From positions 1-16,744 of the forward strand of contig JAISRI010000077.1 of NCBI GenBank assembly GCA_031273735.1: 16,744 nucleotides of DNA, given 5' to 3'. The position numbers and the translations under genes are program-made. The notes below the pieces were generated by a model. It did not search any database and was not told the origin of the DNA. It was given only the letters and a program-made list of their open reading frames with translations. Position 1 is the first letter of the stretch, and every line of letters starts with the position of its first letter. The DNA is from Helicobacteraceae bacterium. Lineage in GTDB: Bacteria; Campylobacterota; Campylobacteria; Campylobacterales; SZUA-545. Shown in pieces: positions 1 to 7,676 of this stretch.

Positions 1-498
1 CCGCTCGTCTTTGGCGGCGTATTGAATCACGACAATTTCGCTAGGTTGAGTAAATAATGACGGATTGGCGGCGTAAAAACGCTCGATCTCCTCTTCGGAA
101 ACGGGTATTTGCGTCCCCGCTAAAACGTAGGCGGCAATCTTTTCGTTTAGGAGCGTCTCTTTGATCTCTTCTTGGTATTTGTCAAAATCCGCGCCGCGTC
201 GAATTAAGACCTCTTTAAGCGTTGCCGCGTCAAGGTTGTTGCGCTTGGCGATCAGATCGACTCGCGAATCGACCTCGTCCGCGCCGACGCTTAAGCCCAA
301 CTCTTTAATTTTCGCCTCGCGCAAACGAACGTCGATCAGACGATCAAGCGCGATCGCCTTCGTAATTTTCTCGCTTGCGGCAAAGGTCTCAATGTCGTAA
401 AGCGTGATCGGTTCGCCCTCGACTACCGCCGCGATCGCGTTGATCGGCGCGGCGGACGCAAACGCCGATAAAAAAGCGAAAATCAATAACAGACGCAT
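1..498 (-). CDS. SurA-like periplasmic chaperone / peptidyl-prolyl isomerase, N-terminal part (cut by left edge)
   Basis: The visible 166 residues begin with a signal peptide (MRLLLIFAFLSAFASA, likely cleaved near residues 16-17), so the product should be exported. Then comes the SurA-type N-terminal pattern AIAAVVEGEPITLYDI and a long helical stretch with VDSRVDLIAKRNN and a FDKYQEEIKETLL segment, followed by VSEEEIERFYAANP and the strand SEIVVIQYAA, where a parvulin domain normally begins. The window ends there, so isomerase activity cannot be judged. Family members escort outer-membrane proteins across the periplasm. The ATG is preceded by AAGGAG with 7 nt spacing, which fixes the start. 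The upstream methyltransferase overlaps the first 16 bases of this gene. The family is inferred from sequence pattern; fairly confident. Confidence 0.8.
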   Translation of the reverse strand, partial: MRLLLIFAFLSAFASAAPINAIAAVVEGEPITLYDIETFAASEKITKAIALDRLIDVRLREAKIKELGLSVGADEVDSRVDLIAKRNNLDAATLKEVLIRRGADFDKYQEEIKETLLNEKIAAYVLAGTQIPVSEEEIERFYAANPSLFTQPSEIVVIQYAAKDER

Positions 499-1232
499 CG
501 AGAAACTCCTTGAAACGGCAAAGATTCGATCGCTAGCGAATCTAATCTCTTTTTTGCCGAGTTAAAATAATTTTCTTCGATTTCAATTCCGATAAACTTC
601 CTATTATTCGCTAGCGCCGCGACCCCCGTCGATCCAAGCCCCATAAACGGATCTAGAATAGTATCGTTTTCGGCGCTCGCGATTTTTAATAGATGAGAAA
701 GTAATTTTACGGGTTTTTGCGTAGGATGGTTAGGCTCTTTTATACGTTCGGGCGACATACAAATTGGCGATTCAAAAAAATTGTGCATTTCATTTTGTTT
801 GCCAAAGTTCCACGTATGCCCTTTGTTCCACATACAAACAATTAGTTCGCAACTGTTCAAAAATCCAGCTTTTCTAAACTTAGGAATGGGGTTTGATTTA
901 TGCCAGACAAAAAATTGAAAGGTATCAAAAAGCGGATCGAAAACCTCGTGCCATTTACCTATTAAGTTATAACTGCAAAATACAAAAATATTCCCCGTAG
1001 GTTTAATAACTCTCATAAAGTCCTCTTTTAGATCGGCGGGGTTCAAATCTTTCTTATCCCACTGCGCCAAATCGTTATTAATCTCTTTGCGCCAAGAAAA
1101 TTTCATATTCCCCGTAGAATAGGCGCTAAGATTATACGGCGGATCGGTTAATATCAGATCGACGCTATGATCTGGTATTTCTTTCAACTTCGTAAAAGCG
1201 TCGGTATTGTAAATATCGCTGTTTTTATACAT
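483..1232 (-). CDS. DNA methyltransferase, beta-class (N6-adenine or N4-cytosine), of a type II R-M pair
   Basis: 249 aa. It carries motif IV DPPY at residues 30-33 near the N-terminus, the motif X-like HPTQKP at 169-174 and the SAM-binding motif I DPFMGLGSTG at 194-203. This catalytic-then-SAM order is the beta class. The DPPY signature means an exocyclic amino group (N6-adenine or N4-cytosine) is methylated; the target base cannot be read from sequence. It starts 2 bp after the stop of the endonuclease gene, so the two are co-transcribed and this enzyme should protect the endonuclease's site. The normal fold seems to end near residue 230 (NYFNSAKKRLDSLA). The last 15-20 residues are encoded by the leader and first bases of the downstream chaperone gene, as if the original stop was lost on insertion. 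Confidence 0.9.
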   Translation of the reverse strand: MYKNSDIYNTDAFTKLKEIPDHSVDLILTDPPYNLSAYSTGNMKFSWRKEINNDLAQWDKKDLNPADLKEDFMRVIKPTGNIFVFCSYNLIGKWHEVFDPLFDTFQFFVWHKSNPIPKFRKAGFLNSCELIVCMWNKGHTWNFGKQNEMHNFFESPICMSPERIKEPNHPTQKPVKLLSHLLKIASAENDTILDPFMGLGSTGVAALANNRKFIGIEIEENYFNSAKKRLDSLAIESLPFQGVSRCVCY

Positions 1233-1234
1233 AC

Positions 1235-2038
1235 TTATCCTAAATAGGTTTTTTTGATATTTTCTAACGAACGCAAAATAATGGACGCATGTTTTTTATA
1301 TTCGTCTAAAACAATATCATATCCGTCTCTTGACTTACAGATAAAATTCCAAAAATCTTTACCTATAAGTAACTCGTCGTCCGCAAAAAATTGTTTGACG
1401 CGTTCTTGCTTCCATATTTTGTTTTCGCCAAAGCGATTATATGCCGTCGCAAAATATATCTTTATATTTTTGCTTTTTTCAAGCGTGTTTGAAAGAATCG
1501 CGTATTGTTCAAGAATAGCCTCTTTTTCAGATCGCGCTTTTTTGTTATCCAGATCGCCGCCGATCTTTAACTCTATTAGATAATGATCGCCGCTTTCTTG
1601 ATCAATTAGATAATAATCGCTATCGTGCCTCTTATCGGCTCCTTTAGAGAGAGGTTCAATATTGCGTAATGTAATATAATCTCTACTTTGCGGACGTTTT
1701 TTGCGGCTTTTATAATTCTCCAACAAAGCGGCGATTATCTGCGTTTGTTTTGGATATAAAACGCCCTCTACCTCCTGAGATACCTTATAAAATAAAGACG
1801 CTATATTAACGGCTAGTTTTTCTAACATATTACCAAGCGAGCTATCTAGCGAACGAACTAACGCGGTATAATATTGTATTTCGGAACCAAGCGCGGCGAT
1901 AAAAACGTTATGAATTTTCATATTGATTACGCCGTCAGGGTCGTCTTTTTCTTTGACATGCCTTAACTCAAATCCTTCTGCATAAGCTTCTATGGACGCT
2001 TTTACCAACGCTCTAATCGAGTTTTCGCTTGCGATCAT
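1235..2038 (-). CDS. Type II restriction endonuclease, probably TdeIII-like
   Basis: 267 aa. A PD-(D/E)XK nuclease core is visible: D141 in SDYYLID, then E156-L-K158 in YLIELKIGGDLDNKKA, as expected for metal-dependent phosphodiester cleavage. The N-terminal half, including GVINMKIHNVFIAALGSEIQYY and LVRSLDSSLGNMLE, and the C-terminal LLIGKDFWNFICKS resemble my memory of the TdeIII family (GGNCC in the founding member). That assignment and the site come from recall, not from a search. The ATG has an AAGGAA Shine-Dalgarno with 7 nt spacing. The gene lies 29 bp after tsaD and directly before the methyltransferase. Base composition is more AT-rich than tsaD and the GCGATCGC octamer common in the flanks is absent, suggesting acquisition as a unit. 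Confidence 0.75.
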   Translation of the reverse strand: MIASENSIRALVKASIEAYAEGFELRHVKEKDDPDGVINMKIHNVFIAALGSEIQYYTALVRSLDSSLGNMLEKLAVNIASLFYKVSQEVEGVLYPKQTQIIAALLENYKSRKKRPQSRDYITLRNIEPLSKGADKRHDSDYYLIDQESGDHYLIELKIGGDLDNKKARSEKEAILEQYAILSNTLEKSKNIKIYFATAYNRFGENKIWKQERVKQFFADDELLIGKDFWNFICKSRDGYDIVLDEYKKHASIILRSLENIKKTYLG

Positions 2039-2067
2039 AAAACATTCCTTAATCTAAAAGCGACATT

Positions 2068-3057
2068 TTAGCAAAACGCCGATCGGGAGCGAACGGCAAT
2101 CCGATCGGGTTCGCAAAACAAATCTAATTTATAAGCGTCGATCGCCGCTCTAGCGATCATAGCCGCGTTGTCGCCGCAATACTCGACGGGAGCGAACAAC
2201 GGTTCGCAATCGTAATCGCGACATAGAGCGGCGAAACGATCGCGCAGGAGTTTATTCGCGCTTACGCCGCCGATTAACCCTATTCGTCGCGGGCGCGCCT
2301 TACTAACGTAACGGCGCGTTTTGTCCAAAAGATGATCGAACGCCGCTTTTTGAAACGAAGCGGCAATATCGGCTTTTGCCTGATCGTTCAGAACGCGCAA
2401 AGATTCGATCGCCAAACGAACGCTGTTTTTTAACCCCGAAAAACTAAAAGCCAAACGCGGATCGTTTCTAAGCGGCAACGGAAAATCAAAGCGTTTTGGA
2501 TCGCCTTTTTGCGCCAACTCCTCTATCGCGCCGCCGCCCGGATAGCCCAACCCCAACATTTTGGCGATCTTGTCAAAAGCCTCGCCAAGCGCGTCGTCAA
2601 GACTCGAAGCGATCTGTTTAACGCGGATAAAATCTTGCGCCTCGATCAAGAGCGTATGCCCGCCGCTTACCATCGCCGCGCTAAGAGGAAAAGCGCTGTT
2701 GTTTTGCAAAAAAAGCGAATATAGATGACCTTTAATATGGTGAATCGGCAAGATCGGTTTTTTCAAAGCCAAGGAGAGCGCCTGCGCCATCACCACTCCT
2801 TCGGCAAGCGCGACGGTTAGTCCAGGCTCGTTTGCGACGGCGATCGCCTCGATTTGCGAAAAATACGGTTTCGCGCCCTCTAAAAGTTTCGGCAGGTTTT
2901 CGGCGTGAAGCCTTGCGGCAAGCTCTGGAACTACGCCGCCAAAGGGATTGTGCGCCTCGTTTTGCGAAACTTTCGCCTCGAAAACGATCTTTAGAGTAGC
3001 GCGATCGATTAGGGCGATTGCGCTGTCGTCGCAACTCGATTCAATCGCCAAGATCAC
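2068..3057 (-). CDS. tsaD: tRNA N6-adenosine threonylcarbamoyltransferase TsaD
   Basis: 329 aa, close to the usual ~335. TsaD transfers the threonylcarbamoyl group from TC-AMP to A37 of tRNAs reading ANN codons, working with TsaB and TsaE in the cytoplasm. Signatures: N-terminal MILAIESSCDDSA; GGVVPELAARLH at about 40-51; the metal-binding HHIKGH at 106-111 (H107 and H111 as ligands); MVSGGHT at 129-135; LGEAFDKIAKMLGL at 158-170; GGVSAN at 263-268; and CGDNAAMI with metal ligand D296. The start is GTG at 3057, which overlaps the TGA of the upstream regulator by 4 bp (GTGA), so translation is probably coupled; no strong Shine-Dalgarno is visible. An earlier start would lose the canonical N-terminus. 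Confidence 0.96.
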   Translation of the reverse strand: MILAIESSCDDSAIALIDRATLKIVFEAKVSQNEAHNPFGGVVPELAARLHAENLPKLLEGAKPYFSQIEAIAVANEPGLTVALAEGVVMAQALSLALKKPILPIHHIKGHLYSLFLQNNSAFPLSAAMVSGGHTLLIEAQDFIRVKQIASSLDDALGEAFDKIAKMLGLGYPGGGAIEELAQKGDPKRFDFPLPLRNDPRLAFSFSGLKNSVRLAIESLRVLNDQAKADIAASFQKAAFDHLLDKTRRYVSKARPRRIGLIGGVSANKLLRDRFAALCRDYDCEPLFAPVEYCGDNAAMIARAAIDAYKLDLFCEPDRIAVRSRSAFC

Positions 3058-5051
3058 TTCGCGCCAATCTGTCCCAAAGGCTTAGAGTATAAAAATCCTT
3101 GCGCGTAGCCGATCCCAAGCCGTTTTGCCAACTGCGCGATCGATTTTTTGCTCGCGCTTTTTGCGATAACGCCCGCGCCTAACTTTTCCGCGAAACTAGC
3201 GATAATTTCCGTATACGCCAAACTGTTGCGATCCGAATCCATATTTGCGACGATCGCGCCGTCGATTTTGACGAAATCGGCGTTAAGTTTTACGATGTTT
3301 CTAAAGCTCAAATAGCCGATTCCAAAGTCGTCGATCGCCACGCGAGCGCCCCAAGATTGAATATCTTTGGCGAACTTCGCTATGTTGGGAAAGTCGCTAT
3401 CGAGCGGTTCGGCTTGCGAAAACTCCGCCACGAATCGCCGCGCTACGCCCGTTTTTTCAATAACCCGCTTAAGATGTTTTTTAGTTTCTTCGCTACGAAC
3501 GTCGTCCGCGTTCATATTTAGACTAAAATCATACGGCTTATCGGCGAAGTATTCGCACGATTTTTCAATCATAATCCGCGACATTTTGCTATATTGCCTC
3601 GTCTTTCGCGCCAATTCCAAAAACTCTCTGGCTTCCATAAAAGCGCCGTTATCCTCCGCAATACGCATTAAACATTCGTATTGGACTACCGCGCCCGTTT
3701 TTAGATCGACGACGGGTTGAAAAAATGGAACTATGCGATCTTCGTCGAGCGCTTTTTTGATCTTAGCGACCAATTTGACGTTGTGCGCAAACTCTTCTTC
3801 AAGCCCCTTTACGTCGTCGTAACAGACCGCGTTTTTATTTTCGCGTTTGGCGATTCTTAGAGCCATATCCGCTTTAGTCGCCGCGTTGATTTTAGAAAGC
3901 GCGTAACCCGCCTTTGCGCTAATAAGTATTTCATGGTCGTCAAATATAAAAGTCTCTCGATCAAGCCGCGTTAAAAGCTCCTTTACAAACTCTCTCATTC
4001 CGCCGCATTTGCTCTGATCGGGCGCTAAAACGCCGAACTCGTCGGCGGATAGTTTATAGACCGTAGCGTTTCCTGGCATTTCGGCGAGATAACGCTTTAA
4101 CGCCTCGCCTACGCCGATTAAAACATTATCGCCGATCTTGTTTCCATAAACGTCGTTGATGGAGCTAAATCCGTCAAGATTAACAAGTATCAACGCGGGT
4201 AGCGGCGCGGATTCAAGATCGTATCGAAGGGCGTTACGGTTGGGAAGCGAGGTTAATTCGCTAACGTAATGTCTTGTCGCCATCGTCGTAATATCTTGGC
4301 GCAAATCAAGATACTCCAAAACCGCGCCGTCGCTATCCACAATAGGCGCGATCGTCAGATGAAAATACTTTGTATCGCCGTTTTTGGCTACGTTGCGAAC
4401 GACGCCGTTAAATATCTGCTTGTTGGCAATCGCAAGAGAGATCGCGTTAAGCGTTTCGGGCGATTCTTTTGGGTGCGCGAATAGGCTGTAATTTTTGCCT
4501 ACGATCTCGCCGCGCGAGTAGCCAAGAGCGGCGCAAAAAGCGTCGTTAGCCTCTATGATTTTGTTGTTAACGTCGGATTTTGAAACGATCGCGCTCGCGT
4601 CGATCGCCTTTTTGTAGTCGGTCAAAACTTTAACGCTGGCGTTTAACTCCTCCGCCTTTTTCTTGATTTCGCGCTTTAAACAGTAGTTTTGCGCGCACCG
4701 CTCCAAAACCGAGAGCAATCGCTCTAATTCGATCGGCTTAAATAGATATTGGCTAACGCCTAGATCGATCGCGCTTGTCATAAACTCCGCGTCGTTAAAC
4801 GCGGAAACGACGATAATCGGCGTTTCGGAATTGACTAAGCGAATTTCGCGCGCCATCGTAATTCCGTCCATAACGGGCATTTTAATGTCGGTGATAACAA
4901 TATCGGGTTTGTATAGCGAAAAGATATGAAGTCCCTCTTTGCCGTTTGTCGCAAGATAGAGTTCGCCCACATAACGCCCAAGCGATCTAGCGATCGCGTC
5001 GAGTACGCCGTGATCGTCCTCTACAAGTAAAACTTTAAGCTCCGCTAACAT
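3054..5051 (-). CDS. Response regulator with REC-PAS-GGDEF-EAL domains; both cyclic-di-GMP domains look degenerate
   Basis: 665 aa, with no membrane segment seen. The receiver domain (1-120) has the acidic pair D12-D13, phosphoryl-accepting D55 (ITDIKMP) and K105. A helical linker (about 124-150) leads to a PAS domain (about 150-255), a GGDEF-like domain (about 262-415) and an EAL-like domain (about 425-660). The GGDEF signature reads SADEF (335-339), lacking both glycines, so cyclase activity is doubtful. The EAL site keeps E459 (as ECL), R463, N512, D574-D575, K595 and Q651. However, the Glu of the usual TE motif aligns with Q546 and the Glu of the usual AEGVE motif with K631, so phosphodiesterase activity is also doubtful. 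It may act as a c-di-GMP receptor or protein-interaction output. The partner kinase is not in the window. It overlaps tsaD by 4 bp. Confidence 0.9.
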   Translation of the reverse strand: MLAELKVLLVEDDHGVLDAIARSLGRYVGELYLATNGKEGLHIFSLYKPDIVITDIKMPVMDGITMAREIRLVNSETPIIVVSAFNDAEFMTSAIDLGVSQYLFKPIELERLLSVLERCAQNYCLKREIKKKAEELNASVKVLTDYKKAIDASAIVSKSDVNNKIIEANDAFCAALGYSRGEIVGKNYSLFAHPKESPETLNAISLAIANKQIFNGVVRNVAKNGDTKYFHLTIAPIVDSDGAVLEYLDLRQDITTMATRHYVSELTSLPNRNALRYDLESAPLPALILVNLDGFSSINDVYGNKIGDNVLIGVGEALKRYLAEMPGNATVYKLSADEFGVLAPDQSKCGGMREFVKELLTRLDRETFIFDDHEILISAKAGYALSKINAATKADMALRIAKRENKNAVCYDDVKGLEEEFAHNVKLVAKIKKALDEDRIVPFFQPVVDLKTGAVVQYECLMRIAEDNGAFMEAREFLELARKTRQYSKMSRIMIEKSCEYFADKPYDFSLNMNADDVRSEETKKHLKRVIEKTGVARRFVAEFSQAEPLDSDFPNIAKFAKDIQSWGARVAIDDFGIGYLSFRNIVKLNADFVKIDGAIVANMDSDRNSLAYTEIIASFAEKLGAGVIAKSASKKSIAQLAKRLGIGYAQGFLYSKPLGQIGAK

Positions 5052-5083
5052 TGGGCGCGTCTTTTCGCGTTAATTTTTAACAT
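5045..5083 (-). other. Possible 12-codon upstream ORF coupled to the response regulator
   Basis: An ATG at 5083 preceded by AAAGG with good spacing opens a 12-codon frame (MLKINAKRRAQC). Its TAG stop lies inside the first codons of the response regulator, a 7-nt overlap at 5045-5051. The regulator's own ATG has no convincing Shine-Dalgarno. The arrangement would suit translational coupling, but the peptide is too short for coding statistics. Confidence 0.3.
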
Positions 5084-5106
5084 AATAATAGCCTTTAAAT
5101 ATTTGA

Positions 5107-5314
5107 TTATGCGGCAAGAAACTCTTTCGATCCGACGAAAAGAGGGTCAAAGACCGCCGCCGCTTTTGCTTTTTGCGGCGCAAGCGCCAAGAGGGTTCGC
5201 GCGCATTCGTTACGTTCGCCCCCCCCCCCCCCCAATTACGGCGGGATAGAGCCTGTTTGCGCGAGCGATTAAGCGATCGCGTCCTAGATAACGTTGCGAA
5301 AGAGTAACCAACAT
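5107..5314 (-). pseudogene. Candidate small ORF split by a 15-nt G tract (possibly phase-variable), 68 aa if in frame
   Basis: Reading leftward, an ATG at 5314 with GAGGGG 9 nt upstream opens MLVTLSQRYLGRDRLIARAN..LYPAVI and runs into 15 G (5219-5233). With 15 G it ends two codons after the tract. With 14 or 17 G it continues as ERNECARTLLALAPQ...VFDPLFVGSKEFLAA and stops at 5107, giving 68 aa. Both halves have ordinary protein composition. The frame actually open across the tract (starting at 5348) is instead rich in Arg and Lys (LRRKKQKRRRSL), as an out-of-frame translation would be. I do not recognise the product. It sits between leuC and the response regulator on their strand. The alternative is non-coding DNA with a chance open frame. 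Confidence 0.35.
5219..5233. repeat. Homopolymer C15 (G15 on the minus strand)
   Basis: Fifteen consecutive C on the plus strand in the 329-bp gap between leuC and the response regulator. Poly-G/C tracts this long in Campylobacterota are typically contingency loci that change length by slipped-strand mispairing. The rest of the gap holds the split small ORF and the short upstream ORF listed here; no clear terminator is visible. Confidence 0.95.
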
Positions 5315-5380
5315 TGCGTTTGTCCCCTCGTTTTTTGATTAGCGTCATTGTTATTATATCGCTTTTGCGAGTTAAAGCGG

Positions 5381-6649
5381 TCAGAACTCTCTAGGATCGG
5401 CTATCTCGCCCGCGATCGCGCTTGCCGCGACGACCGCCGTATTTGCAAGATAAACCTCGCTCGTTTTAGCGCCCATTCTGCCCACAAAGTTACGGTTGCT
5501 TGCGCTTATACACCGCTCGTTATCGCCCAAAATACCCATATAGCCGCCCAAACACGCGCCGCAAGTAGGATTGCTAACGGCCGCGCCAGCTTCGGCAAAA
5601 ATCTCGTAAAGTCCCTCTTTTTGCGCTTGCAAGGCGATTTTTTGCGTCGCGGGAGTAACGATCAGACGCGAATGGCGGGCGACTTTGCGCCCTTTTAATA
5701 TGTTTGCGGCAATTCTAAGATCGCTTATGCGCCCGTTTGTGCAACTGCCGATAAACGCTTGATCGATCTTTACGCGCTCTTTAACGGCTTCGCTAATCGT
5801 CCGCTTGTTATCGGGCAGGAACGGAAAAGCTACGATCGGTTCCATTTGATCCGCGTCGATCGTTATCGTTTGCTCGTAGAAAGCGTCTGCGTCCGACGCG
5901 AAAATCTTGGGTTTTCGGGCGAGTTTTTTGCCGCCTAAAAAGGCTTCGGTAATCTTGTCGTAAGCGATAATTCCGCTTTTCGCGCCCGCCTCGATCGCCA
6001 TATTACAAAGACTGAAGCGATCGTCCATTCCAAGACGCTCTAAACTGTCGCCGACAAACTCCAGCGCTTTGTAGGTCGCGCCGCTAACGCCCAATCGCGC
6101 AATCGTTTCAAGAATTATATCTTTGCCATAGACGCATTTTGCGGGTTTGCCGCGTAGCTCGATCTTAATCGAAGCTGGAACCTTAAACCAATTTTTGCCC
6201 GTCGCCATCGTATAGGCAAGATCGGTCGATCCCATACCCGTCGCAAACGCGCCCAAAGCGCCGTGCGTGCAGGTGTGGCTATCCGCTCCGATAATAATAT
6301 CGCCGGGGACGATCAGCCCCTTTTCCGGCAACAGCGCGTGTTCTATGCCCATCTCTTTTTCGTCGAAAAAATTGGGCAAATTATGTTTTAACGCAAAATC
6401 GCGGCTAATTCGCGCCTGATTGGCGGCGTTGATACTTTGGGCGGGAATAAAGTGATCCATACAAAGCGCGAAACCTTCGGGGTTGGCGAGCCGCGTCGCG
6501 TCCGCGCTCTCGAAAGCGCGAATACTCAATGGAGTGGTAATGTCGTTGCCGATCGTCATATCGACCTTAACGCGGACTATTTCGCCCGATCGCGTCGCCT
6601 CGCCGCAACGATCGGAAAAGATTTTTTCAGTGATTGTTAAACCGTTCAT
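5381..6649 (-). CDS. leuC: 3-isopropylmalate dehydratase large subunit (LeuC)
   Basis: 422 aa, the length of the short LeuC/HacA branch. LeuC with LeuD isomerises 2-isopropylmalate to 3-isopropylmalate in leucine biosynthesis, using a [4Fe-4S] cluster. Visible: N-terminal LTITEKIFSDRCG, the aconitase-family GADSHTCTHG (121-130), and cluster ligands C303 (GSCTNGR) plus C363 and C366 (PTCGACLGG). The C-terminal SNRNFVGRMG matches the family. Nothing suggests homoaconitase activity, but members of this branch can act on related substrates. leuD and leuB are not in the window. The gene diverges from fcl. A TATAAT lies only 7 nt before the ATG and there is no Shine-Dalgarno, so the mRNA may be leaderless. 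Confidence 0.93.
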   Translation of the reverse strand: MNGLTITEKIFSDRCGEATRSGEIVRVKVDMTIGNDITTPLSIRAFESADATRLANPEGFALCMDHFIPAQSINAANQARISRDFALKHNLPNFFDEKEMGIEHALLPEKGLIVPGDIIIGADSHTCTHGALGAFATGMGSTDLAYTMATGKNWFKVPASIKIELRGKPAKCVYGKDIILETIARLGVSGATYKALEFVGDSLERLGMDDRFSLCNMAIEAGAKSGIIAYDKITEAFLGGKKLARKPKIFASDADAFYEQTITIDADQMEPIVAFPFLPDNKRTISEAVKERVKIDQAFIGSCTNGRISDLRIAANILKGRKVARHSRLIVTPATQKIALQAQKEGLYEIFAEAGAAVSNPTCGACLGGYMGILGDNERCISASNRNFVGRMGAKTSEVYLANTAVVAASAIAGEIADPREF

Positions 6650-6656
6650 GCGGCGA

Positions 6657-6662
6657 ATTATA
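6657..6662 (-). promoter_or_regulatory. Probable -10 box of leuC (TATAAT), possibly leaderless transcript
   Basis: The minus strand reads TATAAT at 6662-6657, with the leuC ATG at 6649 only 7 nt downstream. Transcription would then start at or next to the A of the ATG. No good -35 is present. The alternative is a start further up, near the palindrome at 6697-6708. Confidence 0.4.
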
Positions 6663-6696
6663 ACTCAACAACCCAAATCGTCGTCGCCCGTAAGTA

Positions 6697-6710
6697 TATA
6701 ACGTTATAAT
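6697..6710 (+). promoter_or_regulatory. Probable -10 box of the fcl-gmd-methyltransferase operon within a palindrome
   Basis: TATAAT at 6705-6710 on the plus strand lies 27 nt before the fcl ATG and overlaps the perfect 12-bp palindrome TATAACGTTATA (6697-6708). There is no clear -35. The palindrome could be an operator or simply an AT-rich promoter symmetric by chance. Confidence 0.45.
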
Positions 6711-6737
6711 GCCGAAGATTTTTTATAGAAAGCGGTT

Positions 6738-7676
6738 ATGTATAGCAAAAAAATATACGTTGCGGGGCATAAAGGAATGGTCGGATCGGCGATCGTTCGC
6801 CGTTTGCGATCGTTGGGCTACGACAATCTTATTTTGCGCGATCGCAAAGAGCTTGATCTGCTTGATCAAAAGGCGGTTTTTGATTTTTTGCGATCGCAAA
6901 AGATCGATTTTATCTTTTTAGCGGCGGCAAAAGTGGGCGGAATCAACGCCAACAACATATACCGCGCCGATTTTATCTACGAAAACTTACAGATCGAAAC
7001 AAACGTTATTTACGGCGCTTTGCAATCGGGCGTTAGCGGTTTATGTTTTTTAGGTTCTAGTTGCATATATCCGCGCGAGTGTCCGCAACCGATCAAAGAG
7101 GAGTATCTTTTAACGGGCGCGTTGGAATCCACAAACGAACCTTACGCGATCGCAAAGATCGCGGGCGTTAAGTTATGCGAGAGCGCTAACGCGCAATACG
7201 GCGCTAACTTTTTTAGCGTTATGCCTACAAACCTATACGGATTAAACGATCGTTACGATCTGCAAAACAGCCACGTTTTACCCGCGCTGATTCGCAAAGC
7301 GCGCGAGGCGAAATCGCGCGGCGATAAGGAAATTGTCGTTTGGGGTAGCGGCGCTCCTAGACGCGAATTTCTCGACGCTGACGATCTAGCGGACGCTTGC
7401 GTATTTTTGATGCAAAAAGGCGTTAAGAGCGGGCTATATAATATCGGTTGCGGCGAAGATATTACAATCCGCGAATTAGCCGAAATAATAATGGATATAG
7501 TAGGCTTTAGCGGCAGAATCGTATTCGACGCGACAAAACCTGACGGAACGCCGCGAAAACTATTAGACGTTTCGCGTATGAAAGCGCTTGGCTGGAGCTA
7601 TAAAATCCCGTTAAAAGAGGGGATAAAAAAAGCATACGCGGACTATCTAAGCAAAGAGAGGGTTATAAATGGCTAA
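6738..7676 (+). CDS. fcl: GDP-L-fucose synthase (GDP-4-keto-6-deoxy-mannose epimerase/reductase)
   Basis: 312 aa, normal for WcaG/Fcl. This short-chain dehydrogenase converts GDP-4-keto-6-deoxy-D-mannose to GDP-L-fucose with NADPH in the cytoplasm, supplying fucose for lipopolysaccharide or other surface glycans. The nucleotide-binding GHKGMVG lies at 10-16 (G10, G13, G16), AAAKVGGI at 62-69, the catalytic serine region GSSCIYP at 106-112, and the YxxxK pair Y136/K140 (YAIAK). PTNLYG and the REFLDADDLADA segment are also typical. It overlaps gmd by 8 bp, so the two consecutive pathway enzymes are translationally linked. The Shine-Dalgarno before the ATG (AGAAAGCGG) is weak. Confidence 0.96.
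   Translation: MYSKKIYVAGHKGMVGSAIVRRLRSLGYDNLILRDRKELDLLDQKAVFDFLRSQKIDFIFLAAAKVGGINANNIYRADFIYENLQIETNVIYGALQSGVSGLCFLGSSCIYPRECPQPIKEEYLLTGALESTNEPYAIAKIAGVKLCESANAQYGANFFSVMPTNLYGLNDRYDLQNSHVLPALIRKAREAKSRGDKEIVVWGSGAPRREFLDADDLADACVFLMQKGVKSGLYNIGCGEDITIRELAEIIMDIVGFSGRIVFDATKPDGTPRKLLDVSRMKALGWSYKIPLKEGIKKAYADYLSKERVING

Noticed and set aside
2732..3034. 100-aa minus-strand frame inside tsaD
   Set aside because: It is an Arg-rich alternative frame fully inside an intact tsaD.
5070..5348. 92-aa open frame on the minus strand crossing the C15 tract
   Set aside because: It is rich in Arg/Lys and low in hydrophobic residues (RRKKQKRRRSL), as expected for an out-of-frame reading. The alternative frames on either side of the tract look more protein-like.
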